From Heterohyrax brucei (lineage: Eukaryota > Chordata > Mammalia > Hyracoidea > Procaviidae): a DNA stretch of 64,000 nucleotides. The position numbers were made by a program, and so were the translations under genes. Position 1 is the stretch's first letter. The number at the start of each line of letters is the position of its first letter. Below, in pieces: positions 10,051 to 21,921 of this stretch. Where the stretch lies: NCBI GenBank assembly GCA_028571685.1, contig CM053162.1, positions 63,414,351-63,478,350 on the forward strand. Direction: 5' to 3'. Under the pieces are notes generated by a model. It was not told the DNA's origin and made no database searches. It saw nothing but the letters and a program-made list of their open reading frames with translations.

Positions 10051-12384
10051 GGCTGAGTACAAAGATAAGGCCGTTGGGGAAGTCTGCAGGAATACAACAT
10101 GGATACACACCGTGCCAGACTTGAAGCCAGGCGGTGGGCCTTTGTTCTGTGTGCCCGACTGCAACTTGATTCAGTACAGATTTCTCATGAGCACAAGGAA
10201 TTGTTCTAGAATTCCCATCATCTGCGATATTTTTTCATAATTTATTACGATCCACACAGTTGAATGCCTTTCTGTAGTCAGTAAAACACAAACTTTTTTC
10301 TGGTATACTCTGCTTTAAGCCTAGATTTGTCTGACATCGACAATATCCCAGATCCTCTTCTCAATCTGTTCCAAATTTGCTGACAGTTCCCTGTCAATGT
10401 ACTGTTGCAGTCACTTTCGAACGACCTTGAGCAAAATTTTACTTGCATGTGATATTGATGATATTGTTAAGTAATTTCCATATTTTGTTGTATTATGTTT
10501 CTTGGGAACAGACGTAAGCAAGGCTCCCTTCCAGTCGATTGACCAGGTAGCCGTCCTCCAAGTTACTTGGCGTAGATGAGTGAGCACCTCCAGCACAGCA
10601 TGCTTATTGAAACATCTCAGTCAGTATTCCATCAGTTCCTGGGGCCTTTTTTTTTTTTTTGGCCAATGCCTTCAAAACAGCTTTGATTTCTTTCAGTACC
10701 ACTGGTTCCTGATCACGTACTACCTCTTGAAATGGTTGAATGTCTACCAATTATTTCCAGTATAAAGACTCTTTGTAAGCCTCCGTTCCTCTTTTGATGC
10801 TTCCTGAATTGTTTAATATTTTTCCTGTAGAATCCTTCACTATTGCAACTCGAGGCTTCAGTTTTTTTCTTCAGTTCCTTGAAAAGGACAGAATGTGTTC
10901 TTCCCTTTTGGTTTTCAGCTCTTTGTGCATGTCGTTATAATGCTTTGTCTTCTCGAGTTGCCCTTTGAACTCTTCTGTTGTTTCACTTCATTGTTTCTTC
11001 CTTTTGCTTTAGGTACTGGGCACCCCATACCAAGTTTCGGAATCTCTTCTGATGTCCAACTTCATCATTCCTTTCTTTCCCGTCTTTTTAATGACCTCCT
11101 GCTTTCTTCATGATGTCTTTGATGTCATTCCAAAATTTGTCTGGTCTTCCATCATTAGTGTCCAACGCATCAAACCTACTCTTGAAAAGATCTCTACATG
11201 CAGGTGAGATATCCTGAGAGTTGCATTTTGACTCTCATGGACTTGTTCTGATTTGCTTCGGTTTAAACTAGAACTCGCACATAAGCAACTGATGTTCTGT
11301 GCTGCAGTCAGCAGGTGGTCTTCTTCTGTCAGGTGATACGCTGTTTATGGTCTCTTTCCACAGATGTAGTTGGTTTGACTCTTGTATGTTCCGTAGGACG
11401 AGGTCGAGGTGTATATTAGCCATTTATTTTTGGTGAAAAAGGTATCTGAAATGAAGGATTCATTGGTCTTGCAAAATTCTATCATGTGATCTCCAACATC
11501 ATTACTATTGCTAGAGGCTATATTTTCAAACTACCAGTCCTTCTTTGTTTCTAACTTTTGCGTTGCAGTCGCCAGTAATTATCAAGGCATCCTGACTGTG
11601 TGTGTTCAGTCAATTTTGGACTGCAGAAGCTGTTAAAAACCTTCATTTTTTTCATCTTTGATTTTTGTAGTTGGTGCATAAATTTGAATAATAGTTGTAT
11701 TAACTGTCTATCCTTGTAGGCATATGGATATTATACTATCACTGACAGCTTTGTACTTCAGGACAGATCTTGAAATGTTCTTTTGGACAAACACAGCACC
11801 ATTTCCCTTCAAGTTTTCATTTCCAACATAGTAGATCAAATGATTATCCAATTCAAAATAGCTTGGGCTATCAATGTTTCTGTGTTCTATTTTGTTTTTG
11901 ACAATTTCCAATCTTCTTGGATTAGTACTTCATATGTTTCAAGTTCTAATTATCAATGGATATTTGCAGCTGTTTCTTGCCATTTTGAGTCATGCCACAT
12001 CAGCAAGTGAAAGTCCTGAATGCTTGACTCCATCCACACCATTACGATTGACTACTTTGAGGAGACATCTCCTCCTCAGTTATCTTTTGAGTGTGTTCCA
12101 ACCTTATTTTCTGGGACCACGTCTGAGTCAGTTCCTATGAGTTGGAACTGATTCAATGGCATCTAACAACGTAACTGACAGTGTTCTGCTGATATTCATA
12201 AGGTTTTCTCTAGATAGCCCTTTCCAGAAGTAGACTGTTAGATTTTTCTTCCTAGTCCACCTTAGTCTGGCAGCTCAGCTGAAACTTGTCAGCCACGTGT
12301 GACCCTGCTGGTATCTCAGTATCAGTGGTGTGGCTTCCAGCATCATGGTAGCATGCAAGCCTCCACTGTACAACAAACTGACAG
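10051..12384 (-). mobile_element. RTE-type LINE, 2.3 kb, 5' end kept, 3' third missing
   Basis: Antisense copy of the RTE LINE seen throughout the window, read right to left. The 5' end is at 12384 (complement of caacaaactgacag). An endonuclease-like segment follows: the 67-codon frame at 11708-11911 carries NHLIYYVGNENLKGNGAVFV. The reverse transcriptase region then runs to about 10051 (10411-10596 includes LTHLRQVTWRTATWSIDWKGA, and around 10640 lies the complement of an A-G-T-D-G-like RT motif). RTE elements encode one ORF with endonuclease plus reverse transcriptase. Frameshifts and stops break it throughout, and the terminal portion of the ORF and the 3' tail are absent, so it is dead. 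Retaining the 5' end while losing the 3' end is the reverse of usual LINE truncation. Confidence 0.85.
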
Positions 12385-12639
12385 ACAAGAGGAAGATCAT
12401 AATTACTTTTGAAAATATGTTGATATCACCTAATTTAGTACCTGTCTCATACGTGTGCTGGAAACAATATTCCTTTGCTTAGTTTTCTCCTAATGTTCTG
12501 ACTTTAGGGAAAGTTTTGATGGCAAACAATAGAAGACAGAATGGATACAAGTGTCTGATGAAGACAGAGAGGAACCGGGATGGGGACAGCAGTACACCGC
12601 GCAATAATCACTAACCCACGTGGGCTGATGGTTTACCTG

Positions 12640-12735
12640 CTGCTCCTCTAAGTCCTTGCCAACATTAACTCATTTCATACTCACAAAAACCGTGGGAATT
12701 GTTGTCATTGTTGATAAGAGTCATTAGGACTGCTC
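12640..12735 (-). repeat. MIR, first half
   Basis: The segment ttaactcatttcatactcaca matches the well-known MIR stretch for regional order. The rest of the MIR resumes at 13106 after an RTE insertion. Confidence 0.6.
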
Positions 12736-13105
12736 CAGCTCAAACCAACCCTAGATACAGCACAACGAAACGCTGCTGGGTCCCGCGTCCTGTGTACAAT
12801 CGCTGTTAGGCTTGAGCTCACTGTTGCAGCTGCTGTGACCATCTTGTGGAGAGACTTTCTCTTTTTTGCCAACCCTGTGCTTTACCGAGCATGATGTTTT
12901 TCTCAAGGAATCAGTCTCTCCCGATGGTATGTCCAATGTATGTAAGACACAGTTCCTCCGTCCTTGCCTCTGAGGAACATTCTGGTTGGGCTTTATCGGA
13001 AACAGATCTATTCATTCTTTTGGCAGTCCATGGTATATTCAAGATTCTTCTCCAATACCACAGCTCAATAGCATTAATTCTTCTTCTGTCTTCCTCTATC
13101 ACAAA
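12736..13105 (-). mobile_element. RTE 3' end, 5'-truncated
   Basis: Antisense copy of the last ~370 bases of the RTE ORF and 3' region. The 63-codon frame at 12911-13102 reads with the RTE C-terminal pattern (INAIELWYWRRILNIPWTAK), the F/I-E-L-W-x-W-R-R-x-L-x-x-P-W-T motif typical of RTE/BovB ORFs. It is inserted in a MIR. Confidence 0.85.
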
Positions 13106-13275
13106 AATGATAGGAGTTTAGATACCATTAGTGTCACCAGTTTATACATGAGCAAAAGGAGACAAAGGGCTTGGAGATCTCCCCAAAGTTATTTGGTTAG
13201 AAATCAGTGGAGCAGAAGTTGGAATCTAGAAAGAATGACTCCTTATGCCATTGCTCTGAACCGCTGCACTGAAGA
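13106..13275 (-). repeat. MIR, second half
   Basis: Continues the MIR from before the RTE: a degenerate cagtttatacatgagcaaa (MIR: fraction of thawed ...ttacagatgagg) and cttatgccattgctctgaacc. Moderately diverged, as expected for this old SINE. Confidence 0.65.
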
Positions 13276-13948
13276 GTCGGTCCCACAGCAAGAAAGAACC
13301 AAAGCCTCAGGATTTTTTTGTTTTTAAATACATAATCTTAGAAACTAGAAAATCAACAAAAGAAAAAAAAATGGAATACAGACCACTTAACATCACCAAA
13401 ATTGCACTGTGTTGATCTTCCTGAGCCAGGAAGAAATCACTGAGTTTAAGGTTTGTTTTTCTGTTTCCAGATTAGCAGAATTTTTCTTTGTTTTTTTTCA
13501 TTTCTTTTTGAATCCTTTCCATTTGGGCATGTAGACAAGGTCACAGAATGCACAGCAGCTTAATTTTTTTTTAAGTTAGCATCCTGACCGCAGAGTCAGT
13601 GACATTTGCAGCATTTTAATTATACACACATGCCCCTTTCATCCTGCATAATGCTGAGTAATAAAAGCAAATGCACATTCTTTCCTCTGGGTGGCTATTT
13701 GGAACATAAAGCATTTGTATTATGTGTTAATCTGCGCATCTATATTTTGTTGGGGTATTTGTGGACACGAGACACAGGAGTTCGCTTGCTCTGTTACAAT
13801 GAATTTATAGTCTTAAAGAATCCACAAAAGGATTAGAAAATGTTGGCTACTGGGCTCTTACCTGGAAAACATATTGTCCAGGGTTACTTAAGTGCTGACT
13901 ACTGAGGATTCAAGATGTATTTAAAGGACACACATGTTATTACAGTTA
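13276..13948. other. Unclassified
   Basis: No repeat recognised. The 76-codon frame at 13606-13836 is not coding-like. Confidence 0.4.
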
Positions 13949-14780
13949 TTTTTAGGCACTACTGAGTGGTTTCTGTCTTACAGCGACCCTGTGTATAACA
14001 GAATAAAACACTGTCGTGTCCTCCACCAGCCTCACAATTGTTGCTGTGTTTTAGCCCATTGTTGCAGCAGCTGTGCCAGTCTATCTCTTTGAGGGTCTTG
14101 CTCTTTTTATTTCATTTTTCATTTTTTTAGGGTACGGTCCTTCTCCAGGGAGTGGTCCCTCTTGAGAACGTATCTAAAGTATGTGAGATGAAGTCTAGCC
14201 ATCATTGCTTCTAATGAACTTTCTGATTGTACCTCTTCCAACTCAGATTTGTTTGTTTTTCTGGCAGTCCACGACATATTCAATAATCTTTGCCAACACC
14301 ACAATTCAAATGCATTGACTCTTTTTCTGTCTTCCCTATTCATTGCCCAGCTTTCACATGCTTATGAGGTGATTGAAAATCCCATGGCTTAGATCAGGTG
14401 CACCTTAGTCCTCAAAAAGACATCTTCGTCTTTCAGCATTTTAGTGATGTCTTTTGCTGCAGATTAGCCCTATGCAACATGGCATTTGATTTCCTCCCTG
14501 CTGAAATCCTTAACAACTTCAATTGTTTCTCTGTTTATCATGATGTTGCTTATCGGCCAGTGGTAAGGATTTTTGTTCGGTTTTGGTTGAGGTATAATCC
14601 ACACTGAGGGCTGTAGTCTTTCATCCTCATGAGCAGCTGTTTCGTGTCCTCCTCACTTTTCAGCAAGGAAACTGTCACCAGCATATAGCAGGTTATGAAC
14701 TTGTTGACATTTGAAATACCATTGGCATCTCTTTCAGCATCATGGCCACAGGCGAACTACCAAGTGCAACAAACTGACAG
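13949..14780 (-). mobile_element. RTE with internal deletion, both ends present
   Basis: Antisense. From 13949 it carries the 3' tail region and the C-terminal ORF (14119-14343: NAFELWCWQRLLNMSWTARK), then reverse transcriptase sequence to about 14720. It then jumps straight to the RTE 5' terminus (14735-14780, ending caacaaactgacag like the copy at 12384). The endonuclease and most of the RT are missing, giving an internally deleted LINE of about 830 bases. Confidence 0.75.
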
Positions 14781-15235
14781 GTAAGTGATGGAAAGAAGCA
14801 AACAGCATGGCACATCTACATTAAATGTTAATCTAAAATAAATGTTAAGAATTTGATCAGGAGGCTTAAAAGTCAAGGTAAAAAGAAGATGAGCATATTT
14901 TTACTCAAAAATGAGTGCTTCTAGGCAAAATTAGAGGTCTATTGGCACTGCAAGAGTTACAAATCATACAGAAATTCAATTTTCACTTGGCTAATTGAGA
15001 GACCACAACAAGCAAGTGGAATATAAGGAGTGAGTTTGCATATCTGACATCTAACAAGACTAACACATTTATTGTAGTGGTTTGTATGATCCATGTCTTC
15101 TTGAGACCTTTGTATCTTAGAACAATTCTGATATCCTGAAATAAAATATGCATTAAAATTATTTATCAGATTAATAAGTAGTAATTCATTTTAAGAAGCT
15201 GTGGGCATTTCAAATTTTATAATCTATTTCCTATT
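14781..15235. other. Unclassified
   Basis: No repeat or gene recognised. AT-rich. Confidence 0.4.
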
Positions 15236-16165
15236 TTCCTTGTTTTAGCTGCGTGGTTGCCTTGTTGGCATTAATATCTGGTTGCTCTTTCCTGTATTCT
15301 AATTTTGGTTTATTATCTGATGTTATTGATTTTCTAACCAGTGGATTCCCTTTAGTATTTTTGTTTGTTTTTTTTACAAATTTCTGAAACTTCTGTTTAT
15401 CTGGAAATGTCCTAATTTCACTATCATACTTTAGAGACAATTTTGCTGAACATGTAATTATTGGATGGGAATTTTATTCCTTCCAGAGTTCATATACATT
15501 GTTTCATTGCCTTCTTGCCTGCATAGTTTGTGTTAATTACTCTGAGTTTAGCCTTATTGATTCTCCTTTGCAGATGACTTTTCTTTTATCCCTTATTACT
15601 TCTAAAACTCTCTCATTATCTTTGATTTTTGCTGATTTGATTATATGATGGGTCTTGATGACTTTCCTTTGGGATATACCTTGGATAGGGTTCAATAAGC
15701 ATCTTGACTAGATAACTCCTCATTCTTTACAATGTAGGGAAGTTTTCTTCCAACAAATGTTCAACAAGTCTCTCTATTTTTGGTTAACACCACTGTCTTT
15801 CTCATTCTGTTACTCCAATAACTTATAGGCTGTTATTCTTCATAGAGCCACACGTAATTCTTAGGTTTTCTTCAGTTTTAATTCTTTTATCCACTGTTTT
15901 CTCACATGTTAGTGAAAAGTGCTTTATCTTCAGTCTCACTGATTGCTATTTTCATTGCCTCAATTCTGTTCCTTTGACTTTCTATTGAGTTGTCTAATTC
16001 TCACAACTTATTAAATACATCATGATCTTCGCTAACTTTTTGAGTTTCTCTATTGTTGCTTCTGTGTATTTCTTGTATTTGTTCTGTATTTTGCCTGATC
16101 TCCTTCCTGACTGCTTAAAGAGTTCTATATGTTAATCTTTAGTATCCTGCCTTTGGTAATTCCAG
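15236..16165 (-). mobile_element. Antisense L1 ORF1 region (HAL1-like)
   Basis: Read on the minus strand, 16165 to 15236 gives degenerate L1 ORF1: a coiled-coil region rich in E, K and Q, then the RNA-binding and C-terminal domains. In the open part (15231-15440) LSLKYDSEIRTFPDKQKFQK aligns with the conserved AKLSF...GEIKSFPDKQ block of L1 ORF1p, and just upstream lies a TMQARRQWN-like block. A K/N-rich extension follows instead of ORF2, as in HAL1 ('half-L1') elements. Stops and frameshifts are present. It could also be an ordinary old L1 with ORF2 lost. Confidence 0.75.
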
Positions 16166-17259
16166 GAAGTTCTGGGATTACCAAAGTTCTAATTCTTTGT
16201 CTTGGGAACTCACTGAAAATGGTCTGCCTCTTTACTGGATTTGATGAGTTGAGATTAACTTGACAGTAATGGGTTTGGTTTTTGACTTGGTTGTCTCTGA
16301 GCCATCAACAATTATTATATTCATTAATTTAGTAGTTGCTTACTGTATCCTAGCTTCTTGTCGTGTTTAGTTTTGATATGCCCAAATAGGCTAGTTGTGC
16401 AAACTAGTTTGAATATGGCCACCTTTGAAGCTATAACATCTTATCCACTAGTTAATCAAGCCTGTTACTAGGTATGTAGGCCCAGGAGTGAGTTTGTTTT
16501 ACCTGCATGAATTTAGCTCAGGCATCCTGGTAGTCGGTCACTAGGTTTAGAATCTCACTTGCAGTCTTAGACAGTTAGAGATGACTTTTGCTGGTGGCAG
16601 TAGAGGTCATGCACTGAACAAGGCGAGGGGCTGGTGACTGCCCCTGAATACCTACAAGAAAGCATGTCCATGTTTCCCAAAGTGTGAAGGCAGGTGGGTT
16701 TTCAAGCTGGACTATGGGTGCTCAGTGCTGTTGGCTGTAAAGACTGAGAAGTACCACCTACTGTTGTGCCCCTGCCACAGGTGGCTATCTGGTCTGGATG
16801 GAGCCACCAGTTCTGAAGATCCTATTGTGGTGAGGTGAACACTCTGCTTAATAGGCAACCTGGTGTCAAATGTCACAAATTTGCCTTTCCACCATGTAGC
16901 TAATATACAGTGAAATTAGGGCTCAGGAATATATTCTGTTGTACTGTTCTGACAAAGGACTGTGAAGTTGTAGTGGGCTCGCACAGGTCTTCATAGAGAT
17001 GAAAGACACATAAAATCTGTTGATCTCTTGTGTCTAGCCTAGGCAACTGTTTTTGCCCTGAGTTCCCAACTCAGGGGAACCAGCAGGTTATTTTTTTCTG
17101 TCATTATTATTATTATTTAATTTGTTCCCTCTCCAAGGCTGGGAGAATGACTCAGGGCCCATAAGGGAATCCTACTTCATACCCAGGGGATGTGTTAGTC
17201 TCTGGAGCCATCTCAGACCCTGTGCACTGTGGGAGGAGGGCAGGTAAATGAGAGAGAAG
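16166..17259. other. Unclassified
   Basis: No repeat that I can name. A short (att)n run lies near 17106. The sequence could be internal or 5' UTR sequence of a LINE or ERV that I do not recognise. Confidence 0.35.
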
Positions 17260-17763
17260 TGTCACAAATTGAATTGTGTCCCCCCTAAAATATGTATAGA
17301 AATCTATCTGTGTTGTGATTACTGATACTGCGTGATTGCCCTCCATTTTGTGACATTCCTATAAAGAGGATTTGGGTGGGATTGGAAATTCATTCCTAAG
17401 GTCACCTCCCTGCTCCATTGTAAAGGGAGTTTCCCTGGAGTGTGGCTTGCACCACCTTTTATTTTACAAGAGATAAAAGGAAAGGGAAGCAAGCTGAGTT
17501 GGGAGCCTTATACCATCAGAAGGCAGCGCTAGGAGTAGAGTGCATCCTTCAGATCTCTGGTTCCTGTGCTAAGATGCTCTGTGACCAAAGACTGATGCAA
17601 CACAAGGACTTTCCACCAGAGCTGACAGAGGGAAAGACTTCCCCTGTTGCAGGCATCCTGAATTTGGACTTGTAGTCCACTAGACTGTATAAGAATAAAC
17701 TTTGTTTTTTAAGGCCATCCACTCTTGGGATTTCTATTGGAGCAGCACAGAATGACTAAAACA
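17260..17763 (+). mobile_element. Solo ERVL-MaLR-type LTR
   Basis: A 504-base LTR with TG start and CA end. It begins tgtcacaaattgaattgtgtc, contains the gattgccctccattttgtgac block, the agataaaaggaaagggaagc block, an aataaa polyadenylation signal at about 17694, and ends agaatgactaaaaca. The layout matches MLT1/MST-class LTRs. There is no internal region next to it, so it is a solo LTR. The 77-codon frame inside it is by chance. Confidence 0.8.
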
Positions 17764-19504
17764 AAAGAGTTATGCTAGAGAAGAATTTTTTGAAGTGTGC
17801 ACAGTATGTTAGACACAAATTACTAAACTTTTGCTGATACAGTGCTGCTTTTCACTGGTTTTGGAGGCCTGAGTGGACTCTACATCACGTGGTCTCTCCT
17901 GATGTGAAAAACGCTACTTCTTGCCTAACCATGCTCGCGAAGCTGATCTGGCCTGTTGGATACTGACTTCCACCAAGGCACACCTGGCAACTCCTTGCTG
18001 CTTCTAGACTTCTTTCCCTTCATCTGCTCTTCAGTCCAGATCCTCAACTTTGTTTTGATGTTCAGGGTCTTAGAATGTCCTATATAATTAATTCACTTGT
18101 TTTCTCAGGTCTTTTTTGTAAGAAGGACTTCAGGAAGCATCTGACCCTTCCACTACCTTGACATCCTCCTTTTCTTTTTAAGAAGGGCAGAAAACATCTT
18201 GGGAAAACTAGAAGTCTCTCACAGAAAACTTAGCAGTGTTTAAATTGGATATTTTTCCCTAACATTCAAAGGCAAAAGTTGCATCTACTTGATTCCTGTC
18301 TACACTGTAGGATAGTATTCTGAAAGTACAATATGGAATGCTGCCAGATGGCTGTCGGAAGGAGGGTAGCTTTACTGCAGGGTATTTTTACTTAATAGCA
18401 TTCCCTATGAGAACCTACTTTTTTTAGACCTAATTCTTGGATTGCAAGCTCCCATTCCTTCTCTCCTAGAAGCCGTAGGCATTCTGCTAATGATGTGGCA
18501 TCCTTGGCTAGCTCTAAATACAGCCAATTGGTTCTCTGCATGCAAAATTCAGCAGAAGTACCAGGAGAAAATCTCACCAATTATGCATCTCTTCTCAGCT
18601 TAACCATAATCTTAATAAATCCCAACAGTGTTTGCTTCTTAGTATTGACCGTCCCTTTTCCCCACACAGAAATGACTGGTTATAAGCATTTTATTTAGGG
18701 AGAACACGATGATATCTGTCTGAATAAGAACAAAGTAATTTCTCTCAGAGCACTTGCCAATTGCTTTAGGAACACATACTCCATCACTGCCCAATACACT
18801 CTTCAAGGCTCATTCTCTAATTTTTTCCAGATAGCAGATGCATCTAAAGAAGGAAAAACAAAACTAGATTCAGACTGTTTTATTTTCTATTTTCTAGTCA
18901 TGTAAAATAAAGATTATAAGTGGAAAGCAATTCATAATTCACCAACTGAACCTATAAATTTACAATGTTCTCTGTACTCAAAACTTTTCTTCAAAAGCAC
19001 TTTAATTATAAAATAATATCCAGCATCCTCTTCCTCGTGCTAATGTCTCACAGAGTTTTTACCAATTTACCTTCTTAATCTTACTTTTTGAAGTTTTCCT
19101 GTATGTTGGACCTATATGATGATATTTTTAAATGATTCTTTACCATCCAAAAGAATATCCTTTGCCTAGTTTACCTTGTTTTTGAGTATCTGATTTAATT
19201 TTTTGACCTGTAGTAGTATGTACTACGCCACCTTGGTTTAGGTGAAACAATGTTTCCTGAAATTATCTTCTTATAAGATTATATATTAGAGTTTACCAAA
19301 AGAGAAATTTATAAGACATCTGGAGGGCAGCATGTAGAAAGTAGTCATTACCTTGCCAAGACTTCAAGGTCAGTTGTGTGACAGGCAGAGGTTCCAGTGT
19401 ATTCCTGTCTGTCCTCACACCTCTATGAACTGTGCCCAAACTTCTCAAATGGTAACCCTGTTAACCAACAGGAGCCCTAGATCCTTCAGCAAGAATTTAG
19501 TCCC
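17764..19504. other. Unclassified
   Basis: About 1.7 kb without a repeat or gene that I recognise. Frames at 18392-18698 overlap on both strands and are short. Confidence 0.4.
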
Positions 19505-20003
19505 TATCATGGACTAAATTGTGTATTCCCCACAATGTGCATATCCCTTTGTCTAGGCCATGATTCCTGGTATTGTGTGATACCTCTTTATGCTGTAAAC
19601 TCTGACTCTGTAATGTTAATAAGTGACAATGTGTGGCAGTTGTGTTGGTGGAGCAGGACTCAACATGTACGATTGTGTTGTGCCTTGAGGCAATTTCTCA
19701 GGACATAAAGAAAAGGAAAACAAGCAGCGAGTGTTGGGGACTTCATACCACCCAGAAGCTATATTGAGAGCTGAGCAAGTGCTTTGGATAGGAGCCAGGG
19801 TACCTGCACATCAGAAGCTCCCAGTCTGTGGGGAGACTGAAGACAAAGGACCTTCCTCTAGACCCAGCAGAGAAAGCCTGCCCCTGGAGCCAACACCCTG
19901 AATTTGGACTTTTAGCCTACTGGACTGTGACAAAATAAAATTTCTCTTTTTCAAGACATCCCCTTGTGGTATTTCTGTGAAGGCAGTGCTAGGTGACTAA
20001 GAC
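19505..20003 (+). mobile_element. Solo ERVL-MaLR-type LTR
   Basis: Same family plan as the LTR at 17260 but more diverged: catggactaaattgtgta start, an ...aaataaaatttc signal at about 19934 and a ...ggtgactaagac end. Confidence 0.75.
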
Positions 20004-21921
20004 TGTCATGGGGCCACAGTGATAGTAAAGCAGCCTTAAACGATGTTTTCCACAGATTTTCCCAGTAAGCTTTTTGCCATGGCTGTGTTTCATCTTCTGT
20101 ACGTGCTTGGCTTCTCAGATTGAATGGTTGGTGACATGTTCTCTGACTCCTTCCAACTGTTTCTTGGACTTTTAGTTCTCAACTCTTTCCAAAATTAACA
20201 GAAACCTAATTCCTACAATGTATTGTTTGCCCAAAGCGTAACAGCATTTCTACTTCCCTGGTTGAAATCTCATGCTTAGAGTCCCTTTGGTGGAAAACAG
20301 GCATTCCGGAAACTGGACTATCTTAAGATTAATCTCTTTTTTTAGTTCTTCCGGTTTCATTGAATATTCATTCAGATTTTGTATGCTGCTTATATATTAT
20401 CTACTTACAATTAATAAGGATGTTCTCTATAAACCTACCCAAATAGTAAATTGTACTTAATGCCCAAATTATCTCCATCCTGTTAAGCACAATGAAGAAA
20501 AAATAATATTGAACTTTACCATTTGACTACAAACTCTGCCTACAAAAACAGTATAAAAATGTCTACATTTTTCTGGCTGTATCTCCAGCATATAACAGAA
20601 ACAATAACAAATACAGTTAAAGATAAACACTTACTGAATAACTAAATGAATCCCTTTGGAATTTAGAATCCTTTACGGACAAAATTAGGAAACTACGGTA
20701 CAGATTTTAGACCTCAGGGTAATTTAGCTGCTGAACAGGTAATTTAGTGTATGAATCACTTAGCGTTTGAGTACTAATTTTCAATTGCACTTCCATAGCA
20801 CAGGACATAAGAGTTAACTTATATAATAAGCCACTTTGAAATTCCAAATTGGAAGTCTCATTTTTTTAAAGCCTCAGTTCCTTTTCTAAAGCCTGTCATC
20901 TCCCAAGAAGGGGTCATAAGTTATTGCAAGAAGTTCATGCATCCATGCATGCATTTGACATTATCAGAAAATTAAAGTCTTTTTCTAGGACACATGGAAA
21001 CTGCCATGAACTGTGACTTTAGAAAAAAATATGGAATGGCTATATTTTGATTAATAATATTCACACATATTTCAAAGAGTTACTAAAATAATTTTGTCAT
21101 ATTTTTCTATATTTTTCTCTTAAGCTATAGATACTAAAATCATAAACACTGCCACCTGTGTTTCTACAAACAAAATCTTTGGAAAAAATAATAATAATGG
21201 ACTTCTTTGCACCAGCTCAAGTGTATTCTCTCAAAGACTGTAATTAAAATGACAAAAGTATATAAATCAATAAGGTATTGATATTATCAATGGGAAGAAG
21301 AAAAGGATACCACCCACCAGTCAGAGACAAAAATATATTTCAGATGAGACCAAGCTAAAGGAAGTTCAAAACAGTCTAAGATCCATTGACTGTAGTGAGT
21401 CATGCTTTAAAAATTGAGAAAAATTTCGAGTAGTGTCAGGGTAGAGGTAATAAAATTCAAAGAGCAGTTGGCCATCAGCAAATTTCAATTATGTGAATGA
21501 ATGATGGACTTGACTTAAATACAGTGGAGCAGGAAGTTAATATATCCATCTGATGTGATGCAATATGAAATACATAGCATAACCTGAAATGTACTTCCCC
21601 AAATGTGTTGAAATTCAATCTCTTTTGGCCTTTATATCTAGCTTAAAGTTTAAAGGAAATACAAAGAATAGAGGAGCAAGTTAAATATCAAATGAAGAAG
21701 CAATAAAATAAATCCATCAGGTAGAACATTCTGCAAGTCAATAAAGCATGTATCTTCAACTAATAATGGAATAAAACACAATTTAAAAAGTGAAAGAGGC
21801 AATGCCTACCTATATAAAAAGATGCTTAAGCAACATAAAAGCCAAGTACAGTGAGTTACTTTGTTTAGATCATGATTTAGGTAGATACACACAAACACAA
21901 ACACACACATAAACCTATGTA
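20004..21921. other. Unclassified, AT-rich
   Basis: About 1.9 kb with no recognised repeat and no coding-like frame. A short (CA)-rich run lies at 21889-21911 just before the mariner. Confidence 0.4.

Noticed and set aside
11708-12140. Overlapping frames on both strands at 11.7-12.1 kb as a small gene pair
   Set aside because: The minus frame is RTE endonuclease sequence and the plus frames are its shadows.
17442-17675. A 77-codon frame resembling a frame at 42508-42729
   Set aside because: The similarity arises because both lie in LTRs of one family. Neither is conserved as protein.
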